In this document: piece by piece, positions 9,077 to 17,525 of the stretch
Numbering within the stretch: position 1 is the first letter of the stretch
Layout of the letters: each line of letters begins with the position of its first letter
Assembly (NCBI RefSeq): GCF_938002845.1
Contig: NZ_CALKZP010000021.1
Span: 1-60,466 of the forward strand
Reading direction: 5' to 3'
Length of the DNA: 60,466 bases
Source: an uncultured Campylobacter sp.
Lineage (GTDB): Bacteria > Campylobacterota > Campylobacteria > Campylobacterales > Campylobacteraceae
Notes under the pieces: generated by a model
The model's database searches: none
Told to the model about the DNA's origin: nothing
What the model saw: the letters and a program-made list of their open reading frames with translations, nothing else
Translations under genes and position numbers: made by a program

Positions 9077-10262
9077 AATAACTAAGCTCGAGGGCGGCTT
9101 ACAAAATGTCGAGGGTTTTTATTTTGACGGCGTAAATTCGGGCTTTAAAAAAGAGGGAAACGATCTGGGATTTATCCGCGCGGACGAACCCTTTACCGTA
9201 AGCGCGATCTTTACGAGCAATAAATTTCAAGCCGCGCCGATTAGGCATTTCAAAAGGGCGCAAGAGCGCGCGGGCGGGGAGCTTAAAACAAATTTTATCC
9301 TCGTAAATTCTAAAAACGCAAACTCGATGACCGGGAAGCAAGGCATCGCAGACATCGATGAAATTTTTAGCGAGCTTGGTAAAAAGACCGCTCTGATAAA
9401 CCCCGTTATGAGCTCCACCGGCGTCATCGGATACCGTCTCAAAAAGGAAAAAATTATCGCCGCCGCGCAAAATTTTAACCTCTCGGCGCGAAACTCGAAC
9501 GCCCTAGCCACCGCCATTATGACGACAGATACGATAAAAAAGGAGCTTGCATATGAAATTTCTTTAGAAAACGGCGAGAAATTTCACATCGCAGCCGTTT
9601 GCAAGGGTGCGGGTATGATCAATCCTGCGCTTGCGACCATGCTCTGTTTCGTCCTGACCGACGCAAAAATACCGCGCGCGGATATGGACGAACTACTAAA
9701 AAAAGCAGCGGAGCAGAGCTTTAACACCGTAAGCGTTGACGGCGATACCTCCACCAACGATACGATTATGCTCTGCAGCAGCGCCAAATGCGCCTACGAC
9801 AAAAATGCTTTCGCCTCCGCGCTAAATGCCCTGACGCGCGAGCTTGCGCTAATGCTGGTAAAAGATGGCGAAGGCGCAAACAAGCTGGTGCGATTTAAAG
9901 TAAGCGGTGCCGCAAATGCCGATGATGCCCGCAGGGCGGCGAAGGCGCTAAGCAATTCGCCGCTTGTTAAAACGGCGATCTTCGGCGAAGACCCGAATTG
10001 GGGTCGCATAGCCTCCACCATAGGCGCCTGCGGTATAGAATGCGATGAAGAAAAGCTGCGTATCAAATACGACGACGTGCTGCTTTATGATGCGCAAAAT
10101 CGCGAGCTGGACGCCGCGCGCGAGGCTGCGGCTCACGCCGTGATGCAGCAAAAAAGCTTTACGATCTGGTGCGATTTGGGGCTCGGAGAGGGCGAGTTTA
10201 GCGCGTACGGCTGCGATCTTAGCTACGACTACGTAAAAATCAACGCCGATTATAGATCATAA
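9069..10262 (+). CDS. argJ: Bifunctional ornithine acetyltransferase/N-acetylglutamate synthase
   Basis: This 397-residue enzyme of the cyclic arginine pathway moves the acetyl group from N-acetylornithine to glutamate; whether it also uses acetyl-CoA cannot be judged from sequence. ArgJ is made as a precursor that cuts itself before a threonine. The cleavage motif here is KGAGMINPALATML, which places the nucleophile at T190. Other family blocks are SKNANSMTGKQG, SSTGVIG, DGDTSTNDT and the segment GEDPNWGRI. It starts inside the 3' end of the channel gene (8-base overlap, different frame), which implies translational coupling. Confidence 0.95.
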   Translation: MFKITKLEGGLQNVEGFYFDGVNSGFKKEGNDLGFIRADEPFTVSAIFTSNKFQAAPIRHFKRAQERAGGELKTNFILVNSKNANSMTGKQGIADIDEIFSELGKKTALINPVMSSTGVIGYRLKKEKIIAAAQNFNLSARNSNALATAIMTTDTIKKELAYEISLENGEKFHIAAVCKGAGMINPALATMLCFVLTDAKIPRADMDELLKKAAEQSFNTVSVDGDTSTNDTIMLCSSAKCAYDKNAFASALNALTRELALMLVKDGEGANKLVRFKVSGAANADDARRAAKALSNSPLVKTAIFGEDPNWGRIASTIGACGIECDEEKLRIKYDDVLLYDAQNRELDAAREAAAHAVMQQKSFTIWCDLGLGEGEFSAYGCDLSYDYVKINADYRS

Positions 10263-10475
10263 AGATTCACAGCTCGCTTCATAACCTAAAAATCTCGTCT
10301 CGAAAATAGCGAATAGCGGCAGGGTTTTAGAGCTCTGCTCTTAAAATTTTATCATTTAAATTTGCCTGTTTTAAATTTTTAAATACTAAAATTTTACCTC
10401 TTAAAATTTGGAATCTCATGCGTGAAATTCAGTCTAAATTTGATAGCTAAAATTAGGTTTTAAGCGCTTTATTGA

Positions 10476-10481
10476 TATACT
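10476..10481 (+). promoter_or_regulatory. Predicted -10 element of the DUF465 gene
   Basis: TATACT lies 28 bases before the start codon and is preceded by TTATTGA. The ribosome-binding site AAAGGAG follows. Confidence 0.5.
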
Positions 10482-10508
10482 TGAATAAATTTTTTAAAGG
10501 AGTAAAGC

Positions 10509-10739
10509 ATGTTTCATGAATACAGAGATTTAATCACTGAGTTAAAAGGCAAAAACGCGCGATTTGATTCGCTTTTTGAGAAGCACGACGAGCTGGATCA
10601 CAAGATCGCCGACGCACAAGCCGGCAGAGTGCATATGAGCGATCTGGAGATCGATGCAATGAAGAAAGAAAAGCTTCGCATAAAAGATGAGCTAGGCACC
10701 CTGCTAGCGCAATATAAAGCCGAAAAGGCAGATAAATAA
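10509..10739 (+). CDS. YdcH-like DUF465 small coiled-coil protein
   Basis: This is a 76-residue, highly charged helical protein beginning MFHEYRDLI, with the heptad-like core FDSLFEKHDELDHKI and the end LEIDAMKKEKLRIKDEL. This is the layout of DUF465/YdcH proteins, which are short helical hairpins of unknown function. It has its own -10 box, a strong ribosome-binding site (AAAGGAG) and a 12-bp hairpin directly after the stop, so it is probably a single-gene transcript. Confidence 0.8.
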   Translation: MFHEYRDLITELKGKNARFDSLFEKHDELDHKIADAQAGRVHMSDLEIDAMKKEKLRIKDELGTLLAQYKAEKADK

Positions 10740-10747
10740 AGTTGCTT

Positions 10748-10796
10748 GCGGCGAAATTAAGATGCAGCAGAGTGCTAGCAAGTCTAATTTCGCCGC
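10748..10796 (+). terminator. Long hairpin after the DUF465 gene
   Basis: A perfect 12-bp inverted repeat, GCGGCGAAATTA (10748-10759) against TAATTTCGCCGC (10785-10796), begins 9 bases after the stop codon. Its loop contains a smaller stem (AGCA gag TGCT). No T-run follows, so it may act as a 3'-end stabiliser or a factor-dependent terminator. Confidence 0.5.
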
Positions 10797-11605
10797 TAAG
10801 CTTTAATCCGTGTTTAGAATTTTCTAATCTCAATAAGTTTAACCGCTTAAATTTGCCGCGCATGATAGAGATATTAAAACAGCATGCCAAAACGAGTTAA
10901 AAATTTATACCGCACGCTTCACCATATTGACACCACTAAATAATTTTTACGTATCGCTACATCACTGCATATACCAACAATGCGGTATTAGCGCAATCAA
11001 ATATAATTCGTTACGGCTCTCTATCGCGCCCTTTCCGCTTCCAAAAATATCTCTTGCTGAATGCGTTTTGCGCTGCAGAGTAAATTAAAATTTACGCTGC
11101 GTCGCCCTGCAGCCTGGCTTTTAAATTTTTACTTTGCAGCGAGCATTTTTAGAAAATTTCAAATCTTGCGTTTTGCTTATTGCGGGCGCAATACCTACTT
11201 TAAAATTCTGCATTTCGCAGAAATCTAAAGTAGCGCTAGAATTTTAAATTCCCGTTCGCGCTAGCCGCAAAATTTCAAATTCGCAGACTCCAACCAAGCG
11301 CTAGTTTATGTTAGAGCTTGCTTTAGTCGCTCCACGGAATTTAGCCAAGCTTGCTTATTTTAACCCGCTTCGTCGAGCTTTAAAAATTTAGATTATTTCT
11401 TTGATCGTATCGGATAATGCCTGCCGGCACGGAATTGCTCAAGCCACCCTATTTGCTATATACACAATTAAAAGCGGCGCTAACGCGGAATTAAATAGTA
11501 TAAGTAGATCTTGTAAAAGGTATGAAATTTAATCATAGAATTTTAAGCGCCAAGAATTTGCGATAGAATTTCGCCGCGCAAATCAAATCCCAAAGCTAGC
11601 CTAGC
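10797..11605. other. 0.8-kb spacer with a nested hairpin
   Basis: No gene is recognisable. A nested hairpin lies at 11195-11233: CTACTTTA pairs with TAAAGTAG, and inside it TTCTGC pairs with GCAGAA around ATTTC. The rest is spacer with AAATTT words. A small RNA cannot be excluded, because the nested stem is perfect. Confidence 0.45.
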
Positions 11606-12046
11606 CTACTCGAAAACCTTTGCTTCTAAGCCATGTAGCCTTTGCAAGCCGATATCGATATATTCGTTAAGCTTCTCATTATTTTCCAGCAATTTGTCGT
11701 AATAGCTCTTGGCTCTTTCTCTCGCGGTCGCATCAGGCTCGATATACTTTAGACCACTTTTGAAAAGTCCTTTGGATTCCACAAAATAGATCGAGTGGAT
11801 CTTCTCGCAGTGCGATAGCCCTGCTTCAGTGTAGTTTAAAATCGATTCGTACGCGATGTTGCCTAACAGCTCCTGCAGTCTATTTGCGGGATTTTTGAAA
11901 AACTCGGCAAACTCCTTATACGGCGTAAAAACCTGATCCAGGTTTTTCATCGCATCGCCGTAGATACCCTTTTTTAGGCGAAACATCGTCATTTCTTGAG
12001 AACTTACAAACTTCTCTATTGCTTTTATCGTATCGTTTTTATTCAC
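11606..12046 (-). CDS. Hypothetical helical protein, 146 aa
   Basis: I do not recognise the family. The protein is soluble and charged with no signal peptide or membrane segment. It is probably all-helical, with a conserved-looking core around FTPYKEFAEFFKNPANRLQE and SHCEKIHSIYFVESKG. The start is a GTG preceded by AAAAGGG. It lies on the same strand as the Fur-family gene, downstream of it by about 135 bases. The ordinary G+C content and good start signal make it a credible gene. Confidence 0.6.
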   Translation of the reverse strand: MNKNDTIKAIEKFVSSQEMTMFRLKKGIYGDAMKNLDQVFTPYKEFAEFFKNPANRLQELLGNIAYESILNYTEAGLSHCEKIHSIYFVESKGLFKSGLKYIEPDATARERAKSYYDKLLENNEKLNEYIDIGLQRLHGLEAKVFE

Positions 12047-12181
12047 TGAATTTTTCCCTTTTAAAATATGAAACGCTCGGATTATATCGTTTGTTTTATA
12101 AAAATCCGTTAAAAATCGGTTAAATTTTGCCCTAGCGTTTTAGCCAAATTTCTTTGAGCGCTTTTGATTAAATTTCCTGCC

Positions 12182-12535
12182 TCAGCCGCCGCACTTCTCG
12201 CACAATCCTCGCACGAGCACACTTTTGACATTTTTTTGTGACAAAGCTGGCATCGAAATCTCCTCCATTTTATGGCAGCTTTCGCAGACAAAATACGCTT
12301 TTGCGCCGTCGGTAAGCTCATAAAAGCTTTTATGATTATTTTCGCTGGTAATTATCAAATTTTTCTCTTCCAAAAGCGCTATATTACGATATATCGTGGT
12401 TTTATTAGCACCCGTTTGTTCTACTAGTTCATCGTAGCTTACCGGGCATTTTTTCTCGCTTAGGATCTGCACGATCTGCACTCTAAGTGCCGTAGGAGCG
12501 ATATCGTGACTCGCTAAAAAATCTTTGGGATCCAT
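12182..12535 (-). CDS. Fur-family metal-responsive repressor (Zur-like)
   Basis: This 117-residue Fur-superfamily regulator has an N-terminal winged helix (PTALRVQIVQIL, then ANKTTIYRNIALLEEKNLI as the recognition region), an HKSFYEL strand, and a C-terminal structural-zinc pair of CxxC motifs (CESC, CEKC at the very end). It is shorter than most Fur proteins (130-150) but ends sensibly after the second CxxC, so I do not read it as truncated. It is divergent from znuA with about 114 bases between the starts, which suggests a zinc-sensing Zur role (inference). Confidence 0.8.
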   Translation of the reverse strand: MDPKDFLASHDIAPTALRVQIVQILSEKKCPVSYDELVEQTGANKTTIYRNIALLEEKNLIITSENNHKSFYELTDGAKAYFVCESCHKMEEISMPALSQKNVKSVLVRGLCEKCGG

Positions 12536-12592
12536 TTTACGCCTTTTTTAAAATTTAAGCGATGATAGCGAAATTTAGATAAATTTATATTA

Positions 12593-12621
12593 AGTTGCAA
12601 CTAAGTTGCTTTTGATATACT
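12593..12621 (+). promoter_or_regulatory. Predicted znuA promoter with palindromic operator
   Basis: A perfect 10-bp palindrome, AGTTGCAACT, spans 12593-12602, and its left half AAGTTGC recurs at 12603-12609. It overlaps a -35-like TTGCAA (12595-12600). TATACT at 12616-12621 is a good -10 box after a 15-base spacer. The position between a Fur-family repressor and a zinc-binding protein makes it a candidate Zur operator, but the motif itself is not one I can confirm. Confidence 0.45.
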
Positions 12622-12649
12622 TCCGCAATTTTTTTTGGAAAGGAATTTT

Positions 12650-13576
12650 ATGAAAAAGCTTGTTTTCACGCTTTTAGCAGCTAGTTGCGTAGCATTCGCC
12701 AAACCTACGGTCACTACGACCATACTTCCTACGAAGTATTTTGTTGAACAGATCGCAGGTGATACCCTGCAGGTAAATACGATGGTTGGTAAAGGCGCTG
12801 ATCCGCACACATACGAGCCTAAGCCTTCGGAGATGAAAATGCTAGAAAATAGCGATCTGTATTTTGCAGTCGGTATAGAATTCGATGAAGTCTGGCTACC
12901 AAAGCTTGCCGCATCGTATCCAAAGATGAAGATAATCCGCACCGAAGATGGCATCACCAAAATGGCTATGGCAGAGCATCACCATCACGACGAACATGAT
13001 CATAGCGCGCATCACGATGATCACGATCATGACGCGCATCATGAGCATGGTGACAAAGACCACGAGGCGCACGAGCACCATCACCATCACGGCGGTTTAG
13101 ACCCACATATCTGGCTCGATCCGCAGCTTGTAAAAATTCAAGCTAAAAATATTAAAGACGCGTTAACCAAACAGTATCCTAAGGATGCTAAAATTTACGA
13201 AGCAAATTTCGATAAATTTGCTAAAAAGCTTGACGAGCTAGACGCTTACGCAAAGCAGAAATTAGCGGGCGTCAAGGGAAAGAAATTTATGGTTTATCAT
13301 CCGTCTTGGGGCTATTTCGCGCACCGATACGATTTAGAGCAGATCGCAGTCGAAGTGGAGGGCAAAGAGCCTAAGCCTGCGGATTTAGCCGAGCTAATCG
13401 AGGAAGCCAAAGAGGAAAAGATCAAGGTGATTTTCGTCGCACCGCAGTTTTCCAAAAAGGCAGCGCAAACCATCGCCGCGCAAACGGGCGCAAAGGTGAT
13501 GGAGATCGATCAGCTGCCGCTAGATTGGTATGAGACGATGAAAAAGACGATCAACGTTTTCGGAGAAAATTTGTAG
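12650..13576 (+). CDS. znuA: Zinc ABC transporter substrate-binding protein
   Basis: This periplasmic zinc-binding protein has 308 residues from the ATG at 12650. That start is chosen over a TTG at 12635 because GGAAAGGA lies just before it and a signal peptide (MKKLVFTLLAASCVAFA) follows directly. The ZnuA features are GADPHTYEPKPSEM, a histidine/aspartate-rich loop at about residues 105-150, GLDPHIWLDP and HPSWGYFAHRY, which supply the zinc-binding histidines. The usual ATPase and permease genes (znuC, znuB) do not follow; a DUF1007-NicO fusion gene does. Expression is probably controlled by the divergent Fur-family protein. Confidence 0.93.
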   Translation: MKKLVFTLLAASCVAFAKPTVTTTILPTKYFVEQIAGDTLQVNTMVGKGADPHTYEPKPSEMKMLENSDLYFAVGIEFDEVWLPKLAASYPKMKIIRTEDGITKMAMAEHHHHDEHDHSAHHDDHDHDAHHEHGDKDHEAHEHHHHHGGLDPHIWLDPQLVKIQAKNIKDALTKQYPKDAKIYEANFDKFAKKLDELDAYAKQKLAGVKGKKFMVYHPSWGYFAHRYDLEQIAVEVEGKEPKPADLAELIEEAKEEKIKVIFVAPQFSKKAAQTIAAQTGAKVMEIDQLPLDWYETMKKTINVFGENL

Positions 13577-13579
13577 TTG

Positions 13580-15745
13580 ATGAAATTTATTAAAATTTTA
13601 ATTTTATCCGCGATCTTTAGCTCGCGGATATTTGCGTGCGCTCTGTGCGCCCTATACACGCCCACTGCGCACGTTAGCATTACTCCCGTCGCACAAGATG
13701 GCAAGATCGTGAGTCTGCATTTTTCGTGGCTTTTCTCTCAAAATTTTACCGACGTCATAATGCAGACCTACGATATAAATTCCAACGGCAAGCTTGAAAA
13801 TAGCGAGCTTGCCGAGATAACTAAGGCGATGACCGATTATCTAACCCCCAAAAACTACCTTTGCGAGGCGGAATTTTACGATCAAGCGCCAAAAAACGCA
13901 AAGCCCGCGCTTAGTAACCTAGTAGGCACGCAAATCAAGGGAAATTTTAAAAACGCAATAAGCCTCGTCAAAAAGGGCAGACTCGTGTTTGAGTTCGATC
14001 AAAAGGTCGGCTTCGAGCTGCGAAACGGCCGCGTTCTTAAAATTTCCATTAACGACGATCAGGGATTTTTCAATTTCAAAATGCTTGACGACAAGCCCAT
14101 TAATCTGGGCGAGGGCTTTGTAGCAAAGCCTAATTCAAATTTAGCCACCACTTTTATAGAATTTAGCGGCGAAAAACCAAAGATCGCAGATAAAAAACCG
14201 CTGATTTCAAGCGCGCCGAGCTCCGATTTAGCGCAGGATGATCTTGCATCTAGCCAGCAGAGCCTTGCGGGCTCAGAGGATAAACTTGCGCAAGGCGGGC
14301 AAGGAAAACCTAATGCCAGCTCGGCGCGCAGATCAAACCAAAGATCGGTTGGTGATATCGTTTCGGAGGCTGCAGTAGAGGCGCAAAAAAATATCGCCGC
14401 TTCGGATGCTCTCGCGCAGATTAATAAAGCCGCTAAAAAGGATGCGCAGGAAAAAGGTGGTTCCGCAAATTCTGCGGCGCCTGCAGATAAAGGCGCGGGC
14501 GAAAATTTTGCTGCGATCCGAGATAACTCTTTAAATTCCGCGCATTCTACGCAAGATCTCGCGACGCCGCCCGAGGAGAGTTCTTTAAATTTAGCGCAAA
14601 ATGGAGCGGAGAAAAACGGAGCCGCATCCGGTAGCGACGATATTTCAAACGAGCAGCACAAAGAGGTCTCGCTGGGATTTGTCGCGCAAAAGACGATGGA
14701 TTTTATGAAAAGTCTCAAAACGGCGTTTCGCGCAAGCAGCGAGCATGCAAGCGCAAGCACGATCCTATGGGTCTTGGCGCTTTCTTTCATATACGGCTTT
14801 TTCCACGCGGCAGGCCCTGGACACGCAAAGCTGCTAACGGCGAGCTATTTCTTAGCCCATGGCGGCAGCTACGTCAAAGCCTTCGGATTTGCCCTTAAAA
14901 TCGGGCTTCTGCACGTACTAGGAGCGCTCGTTTTAGTAAGCGCGAGCATGTTTGTGTTGCAAAACGTCGCAGGGCTCGTCTCTGCAAACTCCGCCTCGAT
15001 CACCACGAAAATTTCGGCGCTTCTGATCATCGTCATAACGGCGCTCATCATCTACGACAAAGCTCGCCGCGTAAGATCGTCGGGCGCCCACCACGATGCG
15101 AGCTGCTCCTGCGCCGCTTGTGCTTCTGTCGCAAAGACCGCAGAGACGGACGCCCGCTTAAAAAATACGGCATTTGCAAACGCCGGAAATTCCGCTCACG
15201 CAGCGTCAAAGAGCTATAAATTTTCTAAATTTAAAACCCCTAGCGGCGAATCCGCGCGGTATTTAGATACTCAAAATTTAGGCGCCGCAACGGCAGAGCT
15301 AAATTCGGATTCAAATTTAACCGCAAGCCTAGAAGAAAACTCGCCTAGCCAAAACGAGCAAAAAAAGGTCTTAAATTCTATAAATTTCAAAAACCAAACC
15401 TCATCTCACTCGCTGCAAAATGGCGCGACTGGCGGCGGCGAGAAAGGGCGCGAGTGGCTTATCGCGCTTGCAGCGGCGCTCGTGCCTTGCCCCGGCACGA
15501 TTCTTATTTTCGTGCTTGCCTTCAGCCTCGGCAGCTTCGCGCTTAGCGTCGCAAGTGCGCTTTTCATCGGTTTTGGAATGAGCGTCGTGATATTTTTAGC
15601 CGCGCTTTTCGGTGCGAAAGCAAACGAGCTAAGCTCAAAACGGCTCGTAAGCCTGAAGCTATACGTCGAATTTTTGGGGCTTTTCGTGATGTTCGGGCTC
15701 GGGATTTTTATGTATTTCATCTCAGACAGCCTCAGGATACTGTGA
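13580..15745 (+). CDS. DUF1007-NicO fusion, probable metal transporter
   Basis: This is a 721-residue protein if it starts at ATG 13580; a TTG at 13577 would add one residue. After a signal peptide, a DUF1007 periplasmic domain spans about residues 25-195. A long Ala/Ser/Glu-rich linker (about 196-375) leads to a first NicO membrane half with FFHAAGPGHAKLL, the histidine motif of RcnA/NicO metal carriers. A second variable linker (about 500-620) begins with a small His/Cys cluster (HHDASCSCAAC), and the second membrane half has VPCPGTILIF. It starts 3 bases after the znuA stop. DUF1007 and NicO pairs are often zinc- or nickel-related, so metal transport is inferred. Confidence 0.8.
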   Translation: MKFIKILILSAIFSSRIFACALCALYTPTAHVSITPVAQDGKIVSLHFSWLFSQNFTDVIMQTYDINSNGKLENSELAEITKAMTDYLTPKNYLCEAEFYDQAPKNAKPALSNLVGTQIKGNFKNAISLVKKGRLVFEFDQKVGFELRNGRVLKISINDDQGFFNFKMLDDKPINLGEGFVAKPNSNLATTFIEFSGEKPKIADKKPLISSAPSSDLAQDDLASSQQSLAGSEDKLAQGGQGKPNASSARRSNQRSVGDIVSEAAVEAQKNIAASDALAQINKAAKKDAQEKGGSANSAAPADKGAGENFAAIRDNSLNSAHSTQDLATPPEESSLNLAQNGAEKNGAASGSDDISNEQHKEVSLGFVAQKTMDFMKSLKTAFRASSEHASASTILWVLALSFIYGFFHAAGPGHAKLLTASYFLAHGGSYVKAFGFALKIGLLHVLGALVLVSASMFVLQNVAGLVSANSASITTKISALLIIVITALIIYDKARRVRSSGAHHDASCSCAACASVAKTAETDARLKNTAFANAGNSAHAASKSYKFSKFKTPSGESARYLDTQNLGAATAELNSDSNLTASLEENSPSQNEQKKVLNSINFKNQTSSHSLQNGATGGGEKGREWLIALAAALVPCPGTILIFVLAFSLGSFALSVASALFIGFGMSVVIFLAALFGAKANELSSKRLVSLKLYVEFLGLFVMFGLGIFMYFISDSLRIL

Positions 15746-15985
15746 TCGCAAAATTTAAACGCAAATTTCAAAGGCGGCTCGCGTGAAATATAAGTTTACG
15801 CGATACGTTAAATTTTAAATCCAATGCGAATTGTTTTCAGAATAGTAAGATTTTAAAATTTGCGCCGCACGGACTGCATAAATTAAGCTCCGATCTCGAC
15901 CATTCAATTATGCGGCGGAATTCGCTTTTTATGAATTCCGCTAAATTTCGCTACAATACGGGCGAAATTTTTATCAAGAATAGAT

Positions 15986-16975
15986 ATGTCGCCTTCTTTG
16001 CAAGATGCTATTTCGCAAACTTTAACCGAACAAAAAGCGTGCGCTAGAGCTTTTAATAGATATTACTACCTCAGTATAGCCGCCTTTTTTTCGGTCCTAT
16101 TCGCAATAATGTCTCTAGACGGCGTTAAAGCAGACACTCCTCTAATAAAAATTGCCGAATTTTTGGGCGTATTGATCCTTTTTCAGATCTTTTGGATATT
16201 TCTTCTTCATTGTGCCGGTCAAGAAACTGAAGCAGAAATTCGCTACTACAAATTTTACAAAGAGATATTCGTCCGCGCCGTAGAGATATTCGTCCGCGCC
16301 GTAATAAACGATATAGATGCCGGTTTAAAATATGATCCATATACCGGTATGCAAGAAGAGGAATTTCAAAAATTTAGAATTTATAGGAAATCTAGGATCA
16401 AAAGCGAGGATCGGATTACGGGCGTGTACTGCGGGATTAAATTTAGCCTCAGCGAGGTACATAGTAATGGTAGGTTTTACATGAAAACGGATAATCCGCT
16501 CATAGCGGCGATTATGTTGATCAAAATATTCTACGATAACTATATGGACTTTGACGGCAACGTACTGATCTGCGAGCTCGCGAAAAAAACCTCGGGCAAA
16601 ACGATAGTGGTAAGCAGGGAGCTAAACGCCAAGATCTTCGGCGAAAAAGAGATGATGGACGATGTGGATTTTATGCGCGATTTTCGCGTGTTTGCGGATG
16701 ACAAAGTAGAAGCGCGCTATCTGCTAACGCCCGCGTTTATGGAGCGTCTGCGCGAAATAAATCGCGAAACGAGCGGCGAGTTCAGCTTGAGCGCGGTATT
16801 TATGGATAAGTGCTTATATCTATTTTTAAAAGGCGCGCCCGATCTTTTCGAAACTACGCTTTTTGATAGGCCCGCTAGCATAGAGCTCGCGCGCGAATAC
16901 CAAACGCAGATCCGCAAAATTTTAAGCCTAATCGAGACACTGGGGCCACAAATTAGCAGGACGCATTACAGCTGA
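15986..16975 (+). CDS. DUF3137-family membrane protein
   Basis: This 329-residue protein has two N-terminal membrane helices (about residues 27-45 and 52-75). The cytoplasmic domain contains FRIYRKSRIKSEDRITGVYCGIKFSLSEVH, the signature of DUF3137 proteins, and it ends with a KILSLIETL helix. The function is unknown. A perfect 21-bp tandem duplication at 16262-16303 repeats the seven residues EIFVRAV in the helix after the second membrane segment. It stands alone between spacers. Confidence 0.75.
   Translation: MSPSLQDAISQTLTEQKACARAFNRYYYLSIAAFFSVLFAIMSLDGVKADTPLIKIAEFLGVLILFQIFWIFLLHCAGQETEAEIRYYKFYKEIFVRAVEIFVRAVINDIDAGLKYDPYTGMQEEEFQKFRIYRKSRIKSEDRITGVYCGIKFSLSEVHSNGRFYMKTDNPLIAAIMLIKIFYDNYMDFDGNVLICELAKKTSGKTIVVSRELNAKIFGEKEMMDDVDFMRDFRVFADDKVEARYLLTPAFMERLREINRETSGEFSLSAVFMDKCLYLFLKGAPDLFETTLFDRPASIELAREYQTQIRKILSLIETLGPQISRTHYS
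16262..16303 (+). repeat. Perfect 21-bp tandem duplication
   Basis: The unit GAGATATTCGTCCGCGCCGTA occurs twice head to tail (16262-16282, 16283-16303) inside the DUF3137 gene. The frame is kept and seven residues are added. Confidence 0.95.
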
Positions 16976-17525
16976 AATTTTGTATCGACCAAATTTACGC
17001 CGGGCGGAATTTTCACCGAAGCGTAATTTGGGCAAAACGTAAAATTTAATCAGCGGTGTAATCTCTCGGCAGCCGTCCTAAATTTAATCAGCAATAAAAT
17101 CGCTCGGTAGTTGCCCTAAATTTAAACGGGCGATACGATTAGAGATGAAAGTGCCTGTCGCGCATAAATTTGAAACAAAAGCGCCCGCGTCTCGTAAAAA
17201 TAAAATTTTACCGCGCCTTGTATCGCGACACAGTGCTTTGAGTGCCGAACTCGCATAGCGGCAGAATTTAATCGGCGGCGCCCGCGATGATGAAATTTAA
17301 AAGCAGATCCGCAAGGACGAAATTTAAAATTTAAAAGCAAGCCCGCGGCGAGAGTTAAATTTGACGCGTGCGCAGCGTTTTCACAAGCCGCGCGCCAAAA
17401 CGTATCTGCCGAGCGCATGTCGCAACGTATCGCAAGCGCGGCTCTGCACACAGGAAGTAAATTTAAATTATTAAAGAATTCGGGAGAGGCAAAATTTAAA
17501 ATTTCACCTCCTAAGCGGAAAAGGA
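16976..17525. other. 0.55-kb spacer with tandem repeat
   Basis: No gene is recognisable. Two imperfect 38-bp tandem units lie at 17042-17079 and 17080-17117. Both start AAATTTAATCAGC and end CCT, and 29 of 38 bases are identical. The rest is spacer. Confidence 0.6.
17042..17117. repeat. Two 38-bp imperfect tandem repeats
   Basis: The units at 17042-17079 and 17080-17117 share AAATTTAATCAGC, AATC.CTCGG and CCT blocks, with nine mismatches in 38 positions. They are followed by a partial third AAATTTAA. Confidence 0.75.

Noticed and set aside
12109..12321. Possible frameshifted extension of the Fur-family gene
   Set aside because: The regulator already ends with its second CxxC; the other frame contains no Fur-like sequence.
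12635..12649. Upstream TTG start for znuA
   Set aside because: It would put the ribosome-binding site inside the coding region and spoil the signal peptide; the ATG at 12650 fits both.
14059..14790. 243-codon frame antisense to the NicO fusion gene
   Set aside because: It lies exactly over the Ala/Ser-rich linker of the forward gene; the repetitive composition keeps the reverse strand open. It has no start signal or recognisable protein.
15985..16975. DUF3137 gene as part of the zinc locus
   Set aside because: A gap of about 240 bases separates it from the fusion gene and nothing in its sequence suggests metal binding.
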